The notes: generated from the sequence alone by a model not told the origin. DNA of 64,000 nucleotides from Haloactinopolyspora alba (GCF_003014555.1 NZ_PYGE01000006.1:186001-250000), one strand, 5' to 3'; counted from the stretch's first letter, positions 26,923-37,666 are shown. Program-made: numbers and translations.

Positions 26923-27492
26923 TCACTCGCCGACGGCGCCGTCGGTCAGCTCGCGGACGATGTCGAGGTGACCGTTGTGCCGGCTCGTCTCCTCGACCAT
27001 GTGCATCAGCACCCAGCGCAGCGTGGGGTGCTCCCCGTGCCGCGCCAGCACGGAACGGTCCGTCAGCGCCAGGCCCGCGGCCACCTCGCGCGAGCGGTCG
27101 CACTCGGCGGCGTAACCGGCCAGCAGTGACTCCACCGTCTCGCCATCGCCGCGGGCCATGTCCGCGTCGGGGTCGTGCGTCCACGGCAGCGGCGGCCCGG
27201 ACGTGCCGGCGAGGACGGTGCGGAACCAGTACTGCTCCACGCAGGTCAGGTGCTTGACGACGCCGGCGGCCGTGGTCAGCGACGGGACGAACCGGCGCCA
27301 CGCGTCGTCGTCGGCCAGTCCGGCGAGCTTGTGGTGCACGGTGGCCCGGTGGAAGTCGAGAAAGTGCTCCAGTTCGGTACGGGCGTCCAGGTCGAAGCCG
27401 ACGTCCTGGCGTGCGGGCGGCGCGGATGTCACGGGCGGCGAGTCTGCCACCTCTCCGGCCACGACTCCACCCTCGTCGTGCCACCGGGTCAC
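26923..27492 (-). CDS. DinB / DUF664-family protein inserted in the cell-wall cluster
   Basis: A 189-residue four-helix-bundle protein of the DinB superfamily, whose actinobacterial members are often mycothiol-dependent transferases or isomerases. The helices carry FLDFHRATVHHKLAGL, VVKHLTCVEQYWF and MHMVEETSRHNGHLDIVREL, with metal-ligand histidines at about positions 54, 80 and 172. Its GTG overlaps the ftsQ stop by 4 bases, so it is translated from the same mRNA. A gene of this family between ftsQ and ftsZ is not part of the usual division cluster. Confidence 0.88.
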   Translation of the reverse strand: MTRWHDEGGVVAGEVADSPPVTSAPPARQDVGFDLDARTELEHFLDFHRATVHHKLAGLADDDAWRRFVPSLTTAAGVVKHLTCVEQYWFRTVLAGTSGPPLPWTHDPDADMARGDGETVESLLAGYAAECDRSREVAAGLALTDRSVLARHGEHPTLRWVLMHMVEETSRHNGHLDIVRELTDGAVGE

Positions 27493-28229
27493 GGGGTGAC
27501 GGCCGGGTGCTCGGGCGCCGAGACGTCGTACACCGACGGCGTCTCCTCCTGTTTCTCGATCAGCGCCAGCAGCACCTCGGCCTTGCGGTCGATCCGTTCG
27601 GCGGTGCCCATCTCGACGGTGGCGCCACTGGCGAGGGTCAGCCGGATGTCGGCCTCGGAGTCGGCGCGCACGCTCTCGACGCGGTCGCGCACGGCACTGG
27701 GCAGCCCGGTGACCATCGCCACCCCGGCAGCGCGCACCAGCGCCTCGTCGTCGTCCGTCGGTGCCTCCAGCACGGGGACCCCCTCGGGACGCCGGCTGGA
27801 CTCGCCGAACAACACGCCGGACTCGTCCACGGCGTACCAGACCTCGCCCGACCGCACCGCCGCCAGCGGCTCCCGCGGCGTCACCTCGATGGTGAGCGTG
27901 TTCGGCCAGGAGCGGCCGACGTCCACCGCGGCCGCCTCGGGCAACGCGGCGACCCGGTCCTCGATGGCGCCGGTGTCCACGCGGGCCAGCGGTGACCCGA
28001 CGGGCACCTGCGCGGTCTCGATCACGTCCGCCCGGCGATCCTCGCTCACGCCCTCGACCGAGACGTCGCGGACGGCCAGCGCATCGGACCAGCCGACCAG
28101 CCAGGCCGCCAGGCCGACGAGCACGGCTCCGGCCAGCACGATCAGCCCGGTCAGCACCCGCCGCAGCCGTTGCCGCCGCACCCGGGCGGCGAAGTCCCGG
28201 GATCCGCTGGACCGCGCCGCGACGCTCAT
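27489..28229 (-). CDS. ftsQ: cell division protein FtsQ
   Basis: A 246-residue bitopic membrane protein of the divisome. A basic cytoplasmic tail leads to one membrane helix (about 25-46), then a POTRA domain beginning near AVRDVSVEGVSEDRRADVIE and the FtsQ beta domain (WPNTLTIEVTPREPLAAVR, WYAVDESGVLF). It scaffolds FtsL/FtsB-type proteins and the FtsWI synthase. Its ATG overlaps the murC stop (ATGA) and its stop overlaps the DinB-family GTG. Confidence 0.93.
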   Translation of the reverse strand: MSVAARSSGSRDFAARVRRQRLRRVLTGLIVLAGAVLVGLAAWLVGWSDALAVRDVSVEGVSEDRRADVIETAQVPVGSPLARVDTGAIEDRVAALPEAAAVDVGRSWPNTLTIEVTPREPLAAVRSGEVWYAVDESGVLFGESSRRPEGVPVLEAPTDDDEALVRAAGVAMVTGLPSAVRDRVESVRADSEADIRLTLASGATVEMGTAERIDRKAEVLLALIEKQEETPSVYDVSAPEHPAVTP

Positions 28230-29686
28230 GGCCGCTGTCCGCCCTCCGGGTTCTCGATCAACTCCAGCACCTCCGGCCCGACGAGCGTGACGTCACCGGC
28301 GCCGACGGTGAGCACGACGTCACCGGTGTCGGCCCGCGACGCCGCCAGCTCCGGAGCCGCCGACCACGAGGGCTCGAAGGCCACCTGCGACGGCGGCAAC
28401 GGCACCGCGGCGGCCACCAGCGCGCCGGTGACGCCGGGTTCGGGGTCCTCGCGGGCGGCGTAGACGTCCATGACGACGACCTCGTCCGCCGCGCCGAGCG
28501 CCGCGCCGAACTGTTCGGCGAAGATCCGGGTCCGGCTGAACAGGTGCGGCTGGAACACCACGACGACGCGCCCGCTGCCGGCCACCGACCGCGCCGCGGC
28601 CAGCGTCGCCGCGACCTCGGTGGGGTGGTGCGCGTAGTCGTCGTAGACGCGCACCCCCCGCGCGATCCCCTTGAGCTCGAACCGGCGCCGCGTGCCGCTG
28701 AATCCGGCCAGGCCGTCACGCAGCTCACCGCTCGGGAACCCGAGCCCCAGCCCGACGGTGAACGCCGCGGTCGCGTTCAGGGCGTTGTGCCGCCCGGGCA
28801 CCTGCAGCTCGACCCGGCCCTGCCTGCGCCCGCGAGCGACCAGCTCGAACGACGCGCCGGAGCCGCCCCCGGCGGGGTCGTCGGCCGGCGACGGCGGCCA
28901 GGACAGGTCGAGCCCGCTCAGCCGCACGTCCGCGTCGACGGTCTCACCGTACGTGTGCACGGTGACGCCGCGTTTGGCGGCGCGTTCACCCAGGGCACGC
29001 GCTCCGGGGTCGTCGGCGCACACCACCAGGAACCCGCTCACCCGGTCGGCGAACGCGTCGAAGGCCTGGATGTAGGCCGACTCGGTGCCGTAGTTGTCCA
29101 GGTGGTCGGCCTCGACGTTGGTGACGACCGCGACCTCCGGGTCGTAGGCGAGGAACGAGGCGTCACTCTCGTCGGCCTCGGCGACGAAGAACTCGCCGCT
29201 GCCGTTGTGGGCGTTGGCCCCCGACTCGTTCAGGTTGCCGCCGATGGCGAACGACGGGTCCGCGCCGCAGTGCTGCAACGCGACCGTGAGCATGGAGGTG
29301 GTGGTGGTCTTGCCGTGCGTCCCCGCAATGGCCACCGGCCTGCGGTCGAACATCACCGCCGCCAGCGCGGAGGCGCGCGGCAGCACGTGCAGGCCGCGCC
29401 GCCGCGCCTCCACGACCTCGGCGTTCGTGTCGCGGATCGCGGTGGACACCACGACGGTCTCGGCGTCGCCGAGGTTCGCCGCTTCGTGGCCCACGTGCAC
29501 CTGCGCGCCCAGCGCCCGCAGCGCCGCCAGCACGCCGGACTCCTTGGCGTCGCTTCCCGACACCGCGATTCCCCTGGCCAGCAGGATGCGAGCGATACCG
29601 CTCATCCCCGCTCCCCCGACACCGACGAAGTGGACCCGGCCCAGCTTATCGGCCGCGACGATCCGCTCCGGTGGCGAGACGATCAC
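28226..29686 (-). CDS. murC: UDP-N-acetylmuramate-L-alanine ligase
   Basis: The Mur ligase that adds L-Ala to UDP-MurNAc, using ATP; 486 residues. It has the N-terminal HFVGVGGAGMSGIA dinucleotide-like loop, the ATP loop AGTHGKTTTTSM, EADESDASF and DDYAHHPTEV. GTG at 29686 is chosen since GGAGGG stands 7 bases upstream and murG ends 4 bases before. It is followed by ftsQ with a 4-base overlap. Confidence 0.97.
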   Translation of the reverse strand: MIVSPPERIVAADKLGRVHFVGVGGAGMSGIARILLARGIAVSGSDAKESGVLAALRALGAQVHVGHEAANLGDAETVVVSTAIRDTNAEVVEARRRGLHVLPRASALAAVMFDRRPVAIAGTHGKTTTTSMLTVALQHCGADPSFAIGGNLNESGANAHNGSGEFFVAEADESDASFLAYDPEVAVVTNVEADHLDNYGTESAYIQAFDAFADRVSGFLVVCADDPGARALGERAAKRGVTVHTYGETVDADVRLSGLDLSWPPSPADDPAGGGSGASFELVARGRRQGRVELQVPGRHNALNATAAFTVGLGLGFPSGELRDGLAGFSGTRRRFELKGIARGVRVYDDYAHHPTEVAATLAAARSVAGSGRVVVVFQPHLFSRTRIFAEQFGAALGAADEVVVMDVYAAREDPEPGVTGALVAAAVPLPPSQVAFEPSWSAAPELAASRADTGDVVLTVGAGDVTLVGPEVLELIENPEGGQRP

Positions 29687-29690
29687 TGTT

Positions 29691-30776
29691 TCACCCTCCG
29701 ACGCTGCTCGTGCCCATGGCGCGCCGGACCATCTCGACCAGCTGGTCGTCGGCGTCGCGACGACCGAGAGTAGCGGCTGCGGCCGCCATTTCCCGCATCC
29801 GGTCCGTGTCGTCGACCAGCGCACCGGCCTCGCTTGCCAGCCAGGACGGTGTCAACGACGCGTCGGGGACGAGAATCCCGCCGCCGGCCGCCACCGTCGG
29901 CTCGGCGTTGAACCGCTGCTCGCCGTTGCCGTGCGGCAGCGGCACATAGATCGCCGGCAGCCCCACCGCGGCCAGCTCCGCACAGGTGATGGCCCCGGCG
30001 CGGCAGATCGCGAGGTCGGCGGCCGCATAGGCGAGGTCCATCCGGTCGACGTAGGGCACCGGGACGTAGCCCTCGCGGCCGCGGTAGGCGCCGGCGTTCG
30101 CGGCACCGACGGCGTGCAGCACCTGGACGCCACGGCCGAGCAGGTCGTCGAGCGCGCCGTGGACGGCCTCGTTGATGCGGCGGGCGCCCTGGCTGCCGCC
30201 GAAGGCGAACACGGTGCGCCGCCGCGGGTCGAGACCGAAGAACGAGCACGCCTCGTCGCGGGCGGCGGCCCGGTCGAGGATGGCCACGGAGCGGCGCAGC
30301 GGGATGCCGATGTGCCGGGCGTGCGGCAGCGAGATGTCGGCGGCCGCGGTGGCGACGTGCTCGGTGAAACGTGCGCCGATGCGGTTGGCCAGGCCCGGCT
30401 TGGCGTTGGCCTCGTGCACGACGATGGGGGTGCCGAGGCGGCGCGCCGCCAGGTAGGCGGGCATGGAGACGTAGCCGCCGAAGCCGACCAGCGCCTCGGC
30501 GCGGTGTTCGCGCAGCACCGCCGCGGTGTCGCGGACGGCGGCGCGCACCCGCGCCGGCAGCCGCAGCAGGTCCGGCGTGGGCCGCCGCGGCAGCGGCACC
30601 GGCGGGATCAGCGCGAGCTCGTACCCACGCTCGGGCACCAGCCGCATCTCGAGGCCGCGTTCGGTGCCGAGCATCGTGACCTCGGCGTCCGGCTCGGCAC
30701 GCAGCACCGCGTCGGCCGTCGCGAGCGCGGGCTCCACGTGCCCGGCGGTTCCGCCGCCGGCCAATACCACCCTCAC
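29691..30776 (-). CDS. murG: UDP-GlcNAc transferase MurG (lipid II synthesis)
   Basis: The GT28 glycosyltransferase that adds GlcNAc to lipid I on the inner membrane face; 361 residues. It shows the N-terminal GGGTAGHVEPALA loop, the GFGGYVSMPAYLAA segment, HEANAKPGLANR, GGSQGARRIN and the nucleotide site CRAGAITCAELAAVGLPAIYVPLPH (split here into CRAGAITCAELAA and AIYVPLPH). The GTG overlaps the ftsW stop by 4 bases (GTGA) and GGGAGG lies 8 bases upstream. Confidence 0.97.
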   Translation of the reverse strand: MRVVLAGGGTAGHVEPALATADAVLRAEPDAEVTMLGTERGLEMRLVPERGYELALIPPVPLPRRPTPDLLRLPARVRAAVRDTAAVLREHRAEALVGFGGYVSMPAYLAARRLGTPIVVHEANAKPGLANRIGARFTEHVATAAADISLPHARHIGIPLRRSVAILDRAAARDEACSFFGLDPRRRTVFAFGGSQGARRINEAVHGALDDLLGRGVQVLHAVGAANAGAYRGREGYVPVPYVDRMDLAYAAADLAICRAGAITCAELAAVGLPAIYVPLPHGNGEQRFNAEPTVAAGGGILVPDASLTPSWLASEAGALVDDTDRMREMAAAAATLGRRDADDQLVEMVRRAMGTSSVGG

Positions 30777-32071
30777 CCGGTGGTCCTCCCTCGAAGTCTG
30801 CGTCGTTGCCGCCGCTCGCGGCGCGCACGTTTCCGGGCGGCGAGCGCCTCGCGCGCGCCGGGCTCCTCCTTGGCCAGCGTCATCAGCACGCCGACCGCGA
30901 CGATGGCCACCACCACGGAGGCACCGCCGTAGGACACGAGCGGCAACGGTACGCCGACCACCGGGAAGACCGCGAGCACGCTGCCGAGGTTGATGACCGC
31001 CTGCACGATCAGCCAGCCGGTGATGCCGGCCGCGGCCAGCCTGGTGAACGTGTCGTGGGTGCGCATCGCGATCCGGATGCCGGCGTAGCCGAGCGTGAAG
31101 AACAGCATCAGCACGATCAGCGCGCCGGGCAGGCCGAGCTCCTCGCCGAGGATCGAGAAGATGAAGTCGGTGTGCGCCTCGGGCAGCTGGCCCCACTTCT
31201 GCTGGCTGGCGCCCAGGCCGGTCCCCCACCAGCCGCCGGTGGCGAACGCGTAGATCGAGTTCGCCGCCTGGTACCCGGTTCCGGAGAAGTCGGAGAACGG
31301 GTCGAGGAAGCCGGACACCCGCGACATCCGGTTGGCCGAGGCGGTGACGAAGTACGTGCCGACCAGCGCGACGCCACCCAGCGCCAGCGTGAACAGCCAC
31401 GTCGGGACGCCCACGACCCACAGCAGCGTCAGCACGATCGCCATCAGGACCAGGGCCGTGCCCAGGTCGTGCTGTCCGATGGTCAGCGCGACGACCGCCG
31501 CAGACACCGGCACGAACGGGATCATCAGGTGCTTCCACTGCCGCAGCAGCTTCCCCTTGAGCGCGAAGACCTGGGCGCCCCAGATGATGAGGGCGAACTT
31601 GGCCGGCTCGGACGGCTGCAGTAGGAACGGCCCGCCGAAGTCGAGCCAGTTGCGGTTGCCGCCACGGCTGACCCCCAGCCCCGGGACGAACGTCATCGCC
31701 AGCAGCACCACGGCGACGATCACCATCGGCAGGCCGAGCCGGCGGATGAACCGCAGCGGTATCCGCGACGCCGCCCACGCGATGGGCAGCGCGACCAGCA
31801 CCCACGCGAGCTGGCGCGCGAAGAAGTAGTACGAGTAGCCGAACTGCATCCGCGAGATGATGCTGGACGAGGAGAACACCATGACCAGGCCGAGCAGCAG
31901 CAGCATCCCCGCCGAGCCCAGCACCAGGTAGTACGACGCCGTCGGCCGGCGCAGCAGCCGCGCCACGGCGTCACGGGCCGCGGTCACCGCCGACCGCGCG
32001 GCCGCCCCGTCGGTGCCGGTGTCGTCGGCCGCGCGGTCGGCGCGGCTGGTCACTGCGCTGACTCGTCGCAT
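30773..32071 (-). CDS. ftsW: peptidoglycan polymerase FtsW
   Basis: A SEDS-family glycosyltransferase with about ten membrane helices, 432 residues, that polymerises lipid II at the septum with FtsI. Family marks are NWLDFGGPFLLQPSEPAK, the catalytic-Asp region GQHDLGTALVL, EAHTDFIFSILGEELG and LPLVSYGGASVVV. A charged N-terminal tail (about 40 residues) and an Arg-rich C-terminal tail are cytoplasmic. It starts 10 bases past the murD stop. Confidence 0.97.
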   Translation of the reverse strand: MRRVSAVTSRADRAADDTGTDGAAARSAVTAARDAVARLLRRPTASYYLVLGSAGMLLLLGLVMVFSSSSIISRMQFGYSYYFFARQLAWVLVALPIAWAASRIPLRFIRRLGLPMVIVAVVLLAMTFVPGLGVSRGGNRNWLDFGGPFLLQPSEPAKFALIIWGAQVFALKGKLLRQWKHLMIPFVPVSAAVVALTIGQHDLGTALVLMAIVLTLLWVVGVPTWLFTLALGGVALVGTYFVTASANRMSRVSGFLDPFSDFSGTGYQAANSIYAFATGGWWGTGLGASQQKWGQLPEAHTDFIFSILGEELGLPGALIVLMLFFTLGYAGIRIAMRTHDTFTRLAAAGITGWLIVQAVINLGSVLAVFPVVGVPLPLVSYGGASVVVAIVAVGVLMTLAKEEPGAREALAARKRARRERRQRRRLRGRTTG

Positions 32072-32081
32072 CGCCGGACCC

Positions 32082-33545
32082 CTAAGCGTCGCGCCGGCGG
32101 CGTCGCACCGCCGCGGCGAAGGCCTCTCCCCGCGCGGAGTAGTCGGTGAACATGTCCATGGACGCGCACGCGGGAGCCAGCAGGACGGTGTCGCCCGCCT
32201 CGGCCATCCCGGCCGCGGCGTCGACGACGTTCGCCATGGTCTCGTCCACAGGTTGATTGTCGATGCCGGACATCGCTATCACCGGGACATCCGGTGCGTG
32301 TCGCGCCAGCGACTCCGCGATGCGTGCCTGGTCGGCGCCGATCAGCACGACGCCGCGCAGCCGGTCGCGGACCTGGCCGACGAGCTCGTCGAACTCGGCG
32401 CCCTTGGCCAGGCCGCCGGCGACCCACACCACCGGCTCGTAGGCCAGCAGGGACGCCGCCGCCGCGTGCGGGTTCGTCGCTTTGGAGTCGTCGACGTAGT
32501 CGACCCCGGCGATGGTCGCCACGGCCGCGATCCGGTGCGGGTCGGGCTCGAACGCCCGCAGCCCGTCGCGGACCGCGCTCTGCGCGACACCGGCCGAGCG
32601 TGCCAGCGCGGCCGCCGCGAGCGCGTTGGCCACGTTGTGCGGCGCCTGCGGGTACACGTCGGACACCGACGCCAGCTCCGCGGCCGACGTCTGCCGCTCG
32701 GCGACGAACGCCCGGTCGACCAGCACGTCCTCGACGACGCCCACCATGCCCACGTCGGGCACGCCGAGCGTGAAGCCGACGGCGCGGGCGCCCTCGGTCA
32801 CGTCGGCGTCGCGGACCATCCGCTCGGTCGCGGGGTCGGCGGCGTTGTAGACGCAGGCGTGCTGCACACCGGTGAAGATGCGGGCCTTGTCGGCTTCGTA
32901 CGCCTGCACCGAGCCGTGCCAGTCGAGGTGGTCCGGTGCGATGTTCAGCACGGCGGCCGAGTGCGCGGCCATGGTCCGCGTCCAGTGCAGCTGGTAGCTC
33001 GACAGCTCCACCGCGACGACGTCGTGCCCGGCCGGGTCGAGCACGGTGCCCACGATCGGGTCGCCGACGTTGCCCGCGGCCGCCGTGCGCAGGCCGGCCG
33101 CGCGCAGCATGGCCGCGAGCATCCGCACCGTCGTGGTCTTGCCGTTGGTGCCGGTCAGCACCAGCCACGGCGTCGCCGGGTCACGCAGCCGCCAGGCCAG
33201 CTCCACCTCGCCCCACACCGGCACGCCCGCGTCCGCGGCGGCACGCAGCAACGGCGCGTCCGGGCGCCAGCCGGGCGAGGTGACGACGAGGTCGGTGCCG
33301 GCCGGCAGCGCCGCCGTCGACCCCGCTCCGAGGCGCACGTCGACGTCGAGCATCGACAGGATCGTGCCGCGCTCGCGCTCGGCGTCGCCGTCGCGCTCGT
33401 CCACGACCGTCACCCGGGCGCCGAGCTGCATGAGCGCGTCGGCGGCCGCGTATCCGGACACGCCGAGCCCGGCGACGACGGCCGACACCTGCGGCCACGG
33501 GCTGGACCGGTCGGCACGGTCGAGCCACGGCACTGCCCCGGTCAC
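32082..33545 (-). CDS. murD: UDP-N-acetylmuramoylalanine-D-glutamate ligase
   Basis: Adds D-Glu to UDP-MurNAc-L-Ala; 487 residues. The ATP loop [32 protein letters not shown] and [11 protein letters not shown] are typical. The N-terminal domain has [18 protein letters not shown] at 33545 overlaps the mraY stop by 4 bases. It sits between mraY and ftsW in the standard order. Confidence 0.97.
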   Translation of the reverse strand: MTGAVPWLDRADRSSPWPQVSAVVAGLGVSGYAAADALMQLGARVTVVDERDGDAERERGTILSMLDVDVRLGAGSTAALPAGTDLVVTSPGWRPDAPLLRAAADAGVPVWGEVELAWRLRDPATPWLVLTGTNGKTTTVRMLAAMLRAAGLRTAAAGNVGDPIVGTVLDPAGHDVVAVELSSYQLHWTRTMAAHSAAVLNIAPDHLDWHGSVQAYEADKARIFTGVQHACVYNAADPATERMVRDADVTEGARAVGFTLGVPDVGMVGVVEDVLVDRAFVAERQTSAAELASVSDVYPQAPHNVANALAAAALARSAGVAQSAVRDGLRAFEPDPHRIAAVATIAGVDYVDDSKATNPHAAAASLLAYEPVVWVAGGLAKGAEFDELVGQVRDRLRGVVLIGADQARIAESLARHAPDVPVIAMSGIDNQPVDETMANVVDAAAGMAEAGDTVLLAPACASMDMFTDYSARGEAFAAAVRRRRRDA

Positions 33546-34603
33546 GATCCGGCCACCCACTCGGCGTAGAAGACTCCGAGGCCGAGGACGACGAACATCC
33601 CGGCGATGATCCAGAACCGGATGACGATGGTCACCTCGGCCCAGCCCTTGAGCTCGAAGTGGTGCTGCAACGGCGCCATCCGGAACAGCCGTTTGCCGCC
33701 GGACAGTTTGAACCAGCCCACCTGCAGCATCACCGACAGCGTGATCAGCACGAACAGCCCGCCGAGCAGCACCAGCAGCAGCTCGGTGCGGGTGGTGATG
33801 GCCAGGCCGGCCAGCGCGCCGCCGAGGGCGAGCGAGCCGGTGTCGCCCATGAAGATCTTCGCCGGGGACGCGTTCCACCACAGGAACCCGAAACACGCAC
33901 CCACCAGCGCCGCCGACACGACCGCGAGGTCCAGCGGGTCGCGTACCTCGTAACAGCTCGGCCCGGGCGCCACGCCACAGCTCTGGTTCAGCTGCCACAC
34001 GCCGATGAGCGTGTACGCGCCGAACACCATCACCGCGGCGCCGGTGGCCAGCCCGTCCAGCCCGTCGGTCAGGTTCACCGCGTTGGAGAACCCGGAGATC
34101 ATGAACAGCGCCCACAGAACGAACACGACCGCCGGCAGCACCCACGGCGTGTCCCGCAGCACCGACAGCGCCTGCGACGCGGGGGTGTAGCCCTGCCCGT
34201 CCGGGAAACGGATGGCCAGCACCGCGAAGATCACGGCGATCGCCACCTGGCCGGACATCTTCGCCCGGCTGCGCAGGCCGAGGCTGCGCTGTTTGGAGAT
34301 CTTGATGTAGTCGTCCAGGAAGCCCACCACGCCCAGCCCGACCACCAGGAACAGCACCAGCGCGCCGGACACGCTGGGCATGGACAGCCGGACGAGGTGC
34401 GCCACCAGGTAGCCGAGCACCGCCGCGACGATGATCACCGCGCCGCCCATGGTGGGCGTCCCGCGCTTGGTGTGGTGACTGGTGGGGCCGTCGTCGCGGA
34501 TCAACTGCCCGTAACCGCGTTTGACCAGCAGCCGGATCGCCAGCGGCGTGCCGAGGATCGAGGCGACGAGCCCGACGACCCCGGCGGTGAGGATCGAGAT
34601 CAC
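33542..34603 (-). CDS. mraY: phospho-N-acetylmuramoyl-pentapeptide transferase
   Basis: The membrane enzyme that moves phospho-MurNAc-pentapeptide onto undecaprenyl phosphate to form lipid I; 353 residues with about ten helices. Active-site motifs are [22 protein letters not shown] and [12 protein letters not shown], with [11 protein letters not shown] near the C-terminus. The GTG start overlaps the murF stop by 4 bases (GTGA). Confidence 0.98.
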   Translation of the reverse strand: MISILTAGVVGLVASILGTPLAIRLLVKRGYGQLIRDDGPTSHHTKRGTPTMGGAVIIVAAVLGYLVAHLVRLSMPSVSGALVLFLVVGLGVVGFLDDYIKISKQRSLGLRSRAKMSGQVAIAVIFAVLAIRFPDGQGYTPASQALSVLRDTPWVLPAVVFVLWALFMISGFSNAVNLTDGLDGLATGAAVMVFGAYTLIGVWQLNQSCGVAPGPSCYEVRDPLDLAVVSAALVGACFGFLWWNASPAKIFMGDTGSLALGGALAGLAITTRTELLLVLLGGLFVLITLSVMLQVGWFKLSGGKRLFRMAPLQHHFELKGWAEVTIVIRFWIIAGMFVVLGLGVFYAEWVAGS

Positions 34604-36051
34604 GAGGCGCCTCCCGCGTCGGCACCGCCTCGGCCGGTGGCCAGCCGGTCGCCGAGATGACGCAGTCCCGCGTCCCGTGAGGACTTCAGCAGCACCACGT
34701 CGCCGGCGCGCAGCTCACGCTCGAGCAGCTCGTACGCGGCGTCCGCGTCGGGCACCGCCACCGACTCGCCGTCCCAGGACCCCTCCAGCGACGCGCCCTG
34801 GTGCACGGCTCGCGCGCCCTTTCCGACAGCCACCAGCCGGGACACGTTCAACCGGACGGCGAGGCGGCCGATGGCGTCGTGCTCGGCAGCCGACGAGTCG
34901 CCCAGCTCGAGCATCTCGCCGACGACGGCCCAGGTGCGCCCCGCCTCGGCATCCGCCCGGGGCGCCATGGTGGCCAGCGTCTTCAACGCGGCCCGCATCG
35001 ACTCCGGGTTCGCGTTGTACGCGTCGTTGACGACGGTCACGCCGTCGGGCCGCTCGGTGACCTCCATGCGCCAGCGCGACCGCGCCTGCGCGCGTCCCAG
35101 CCGCGCGGCGATCTCGCTCGCGGGCGTGCCGAGCGCATGCGCGACGCCGGCCACCGCCAGCGCGTTGCTCACCTGGTGCTCGCCGACCAGCCGCAGCGTC
35201 GTCTCGGCGCTGCCCTCCGGCGTGACCAGCGTGAACGAGGCGCACCCGGAGGGGCCCAGCCGGACGTCCTCGGCGCGGATGTCGGCGTGCACCGACTCGC
35301 CCACCATGAGCACCCGGGCGAGCGTCGCGTCGGCCATCCGGCGCACCACCTGGTCGTCGGCATTCAGCACGGCGGTGCCCTGCGCGGGCAGCGCGGTGAC
35401 GAGCTCGGACTTGGCCCGGGCGATCGTCTCCCGGTCGCCGAACTCGCCCAGGTGCGCGCTGCCGACGTTGAGCACGACGCCGATGTCCGGCGCGGCGATG
35501 CCGCACAGGTAGTCGATGTGCCCGACGCCGCGCGCGCCCATCTCGACGACGAGCGTGCGCGTGGTGTCGTCGGCGCGCAGCACGGTCAGCGGCACGCCGA
35601 CCTCGGTGTTGTAGGAGCCGGGCGGCGCCACCAGCGGACCCCGCGGCTCGAGGACCTGTGCCAGCAGGTCCTTGGTGGTGGTCTTGCCGGACGAGCCGGT
35701 CACCCCGACGACGGCGAGCCCCTGGGTCGCGTCGTCGCCCCGGCCGGCCTTCAGCCGGTCGACCACCGCCCGGGCGAGTGCGCCGAACGCGCGCTCGGTG
35801 TCGTCGACGAGCACCGCCGACACGCCGACCGGGCGGCTCGCCAGCACCGCGACGGCGCCGGCCTCGACGGCCGTGGCGGCGTAGTCGTGCCCGTCACGCT
35901 CCTCGCCGGCGCGGGCCACGAACACGCCCCCGGGCTCCACCTCGCGCGAGTCGACCACGACCGGACCGGTCACCTGCCGCCCCGGGTCGGGCACCGCGTC
36001 CAGGGTCCCGCCGGTGGCCGCGGCGAGCTCGGCCAGCGTCATCGCGATCAC
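34600..36051 (-). CDS. murF: UDP-N-acetylmuramoyl-tripeptide-D-alanyl-D-alanine ligase
   Basis: Adds D-Ala-D-Ala to the UDP-MurNAc-tripeptide; 483 residues. It has the N-terminal [16 protein letters not shown] loop [25 protein letters not shown] and [18 protein letters not shown] at 36051 overlaps the murE stop by 4 bases. Normal size and place. Confidence 0.97.
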   Translation of the reverse strand: MIAMTLAELAAATGGTLDAVPDPGRQVTGPVVVDSREVEPGGVFVARAGEERDGHDYAATAVEAGAVAVLASRPVGVSAVLVDDTERAFGALARAVVDRLKAGRGDDATQGLAVVGVTGSSGKTTTKDLLAQVLEPRGPLVAPPGSYNTEVGVPLTVLRADDTTRTLVVEMGARGVGHIDYLCGIAAPDIGVVLNVGSAHLGEFGDRETIARAKSELVTALPAQGTAVLNADDQVVRRMADATLARVLMVGESVHADIRAEDVRLGPSGCASFTLVTPEGSAETTLRLVGEHQVSNALAVAGVAHALGTPASEIAARLGRAQARSRWRMEVTERPDGVTVVNDAYNANPESMRAALKTLATMAPRADAEAGRTWAVVGEMLELGDSSAAEHDAIGRLAVRLNVSRLVAVGKGARAVHQGASLEGSWDGESVAVPDADAAYELLERELRAGDVVLLKSSRDAGLRHLGDRLATGRGGADAGGAS

Positions 36052-37658
36052 CGTCGGCTCACCTCACTCCGCCGGCGCAGCTCCGAACGGAGCACGTCTC
36101 GATCATCGAATGGGTGCACGGCGCCTGCGATCTCCTGCCCTTGTTCGTGCCCTTTGCCGAGGACGACGACCACGTCGCCCGCGTCCGCCGCCGCCACCGC
36201 CGCCCGGATCGCCTCGCGGCGCCCGCCGACCTCGACGATGTCGCCGGCGCGTGCGTGCGCTGCGCCGCGCGCACCCGCGAGCACCGCAGCCCGGACCACC
36301 GCGGGGTCCTCCGAGCGGGGGTTGTCGTCGGTGACCACCACGACGTCGGCTCCACGAGCCGCCGCGGCGCCCATGAGCGGCCGCTTGTCACGGTCGCGGT
36401 CACCGCCGGCGCCGACGACGACGATCAGCCGTCCGGCCGGCGGCAGTGACCGCAGGACATTGTCGACGGCATCGGGGCTGTGCGCGAAATCGACCACCCC
36501 GTGCGGCACCGACGGGTCCTCGACCTGCACCGGCTCCATGCGGCCGGGCACGCCGTCACAGCCCGCGACCCCCTCGACGGCGGCCTCCGGCCGCACCCCT
36601 CCCGTCAGCGCCATGACCACCGCCAGCGCGGCGTTGGTGACGTTGAAGTCCCCCGGGATCGGCACCCGCAGCCCGAGCCGCTGCCCGTCCGGGCCCGCCA
36701 GCACCGGGAGCGCGCCGTGGCGGTCGAGCGTCCAGTGCGGCTGCGCCGGCGCCGACTCGTGCCGGTCCCGGGACGGCGCGGCCACCGCCTCGTCCGCGAC
36801 CCCCGCCGTCCCCTGAACGATCCGCGTCGTCGGGATCAGCTGCCGGGCGGCGAGCCGCCGCCCGAACTCGTCGTCGGTAACCACCACGCCCCGCTCGGCG
36901 TGCTCGGGCGTGAACAGCCGCGCCTTGGCCTCGAAGTAGTCCTCGATGTCCGGATGGAAGTCCAGGTGGTCCTGGGTGAGGTTGGTGAACCCCACCACGT
37001 CGAACACGACGCCGTCGACCCGCCCGAAAGCCATGGCGTGGCTGGACACCTCCATGGCGCACGCGGTGACGTCCTGCTCGCGCATCAGGGCCAGCAGCGC
37101 GTGCACGTCGGTGGCCTCGGGCGTCGTGCGTACGCTGTCGAGGCGTTCGCCGCCGATGCGGGTGCCCACCGTGCCGATCACACCGGTCCGGTGCCCGGCC
37201 GCGCGCAGCGCCGCCTCCACGAGATAGGTGGTGGTCGTCTTCCCGTTCGTCCCGGTGACGCCGAGCACGAGCAGGTCACGGGCGGGCTGGCCGTAGACGT
37301 GCGCGGCGACCGCGCCCATGCGCGCACGTGGGTCGTCGACGATCACGACGGGCACCGCTCCGGCCTGCGCGCCGGCGCCGGCCGCGTCCGCGGCGCCGGC
37401 GGGGTCGGTGATCACGGCGGCCGCCCCGGCACCGATCGCGGCGGCGGTGAACCGCGCTCCGTGCGTCTGTGCGCCGGGCAGCGCCATGTACAGGTCACCG
37501 GGCCGCACCTGGCGGGAGTCGTGCGTCACGCCGGTGACGACGGCGTCGCCGGCGTCCTCGGGCAGTCCCGTGGGGACGGGCAGTCGCGCCGCGGCGACGA
37601 CCTCGGCGAGCCGGCGCGGCGCGACGTGACGGGGACGGAGTCCGGGACGATCGGGCAC
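36048..37658 (-). CDS. murE: UDP-N-acetylmuramoyl-L-alanyl-D-glutamate-diaminopimelate ligase
   Basis: Adds the third amino acid to the stem peptide; 536 residues. The ATP loop is [14 protein letters not shown], and RTTPEATDVHALL, EVSSHAMAFGRVDG and TNLTQDHLDFH follow. The C-terminal selectivity motif reads DDNPRSEDP, the DNPR form that marks meso-diaminopimelate as substrate (DDNPR binds meso-DAP; lysine enzymes differ), although LL-DAP enzymes of actinobacteria can share it. The GTG at 37658 is used; a longer frame upstream reads back through the ftsI stop region. TAGATT lies 8 bases before it. Confidence 0.95.
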   Translation of the reverse strand: MPDRPGLRPRHVAPRRLAEVVAAARLPVPTGLPEDAGDAVVTGVTHDSRQVRPGDLYMALPGAQTHGARFTAAAIGAGAAAVITDPAGAADAAGAGAQAGAVPVVIVDDPRARMGAVAAHVYGQPARDLLVLGVTGTNGKTTTTYLVEAALRAAGHRTGVIGTVGTRIGGERLDSVRTTPEATDVHALLALMREQDVTACAMEVSSHAMAFGRVDGVVFDVVGFTNLTQDHLDFHPDIEDYFEAKARLFTPEHAERGVVVTDDEFGRRLAARQLIPTTRIVQGTAGVADEAVAAPSRDRHESAPAQPHWTLDRHGALPVLAGPDGQRLGLRVPIPGDFNVTNAALAVVMALTGGVRPEAAVEGVAGCDGVPGRMEPVQVEDPSVPHGVVDFAHSPDAVDNVLRSLPPAGRLIVVVGAGGDRDRDKRPLMGAAAARGADVVVVTDDNPRSEDPAVVRAAVLAGARGAAHARAGDIVEVGGRREAIRAAVAAADAGDVVVVLGKGHEQGQEIAGAVHPFDDRDVLRSELRRRSEVSRR

Positions 37659-37666
37659 GACAGAGC

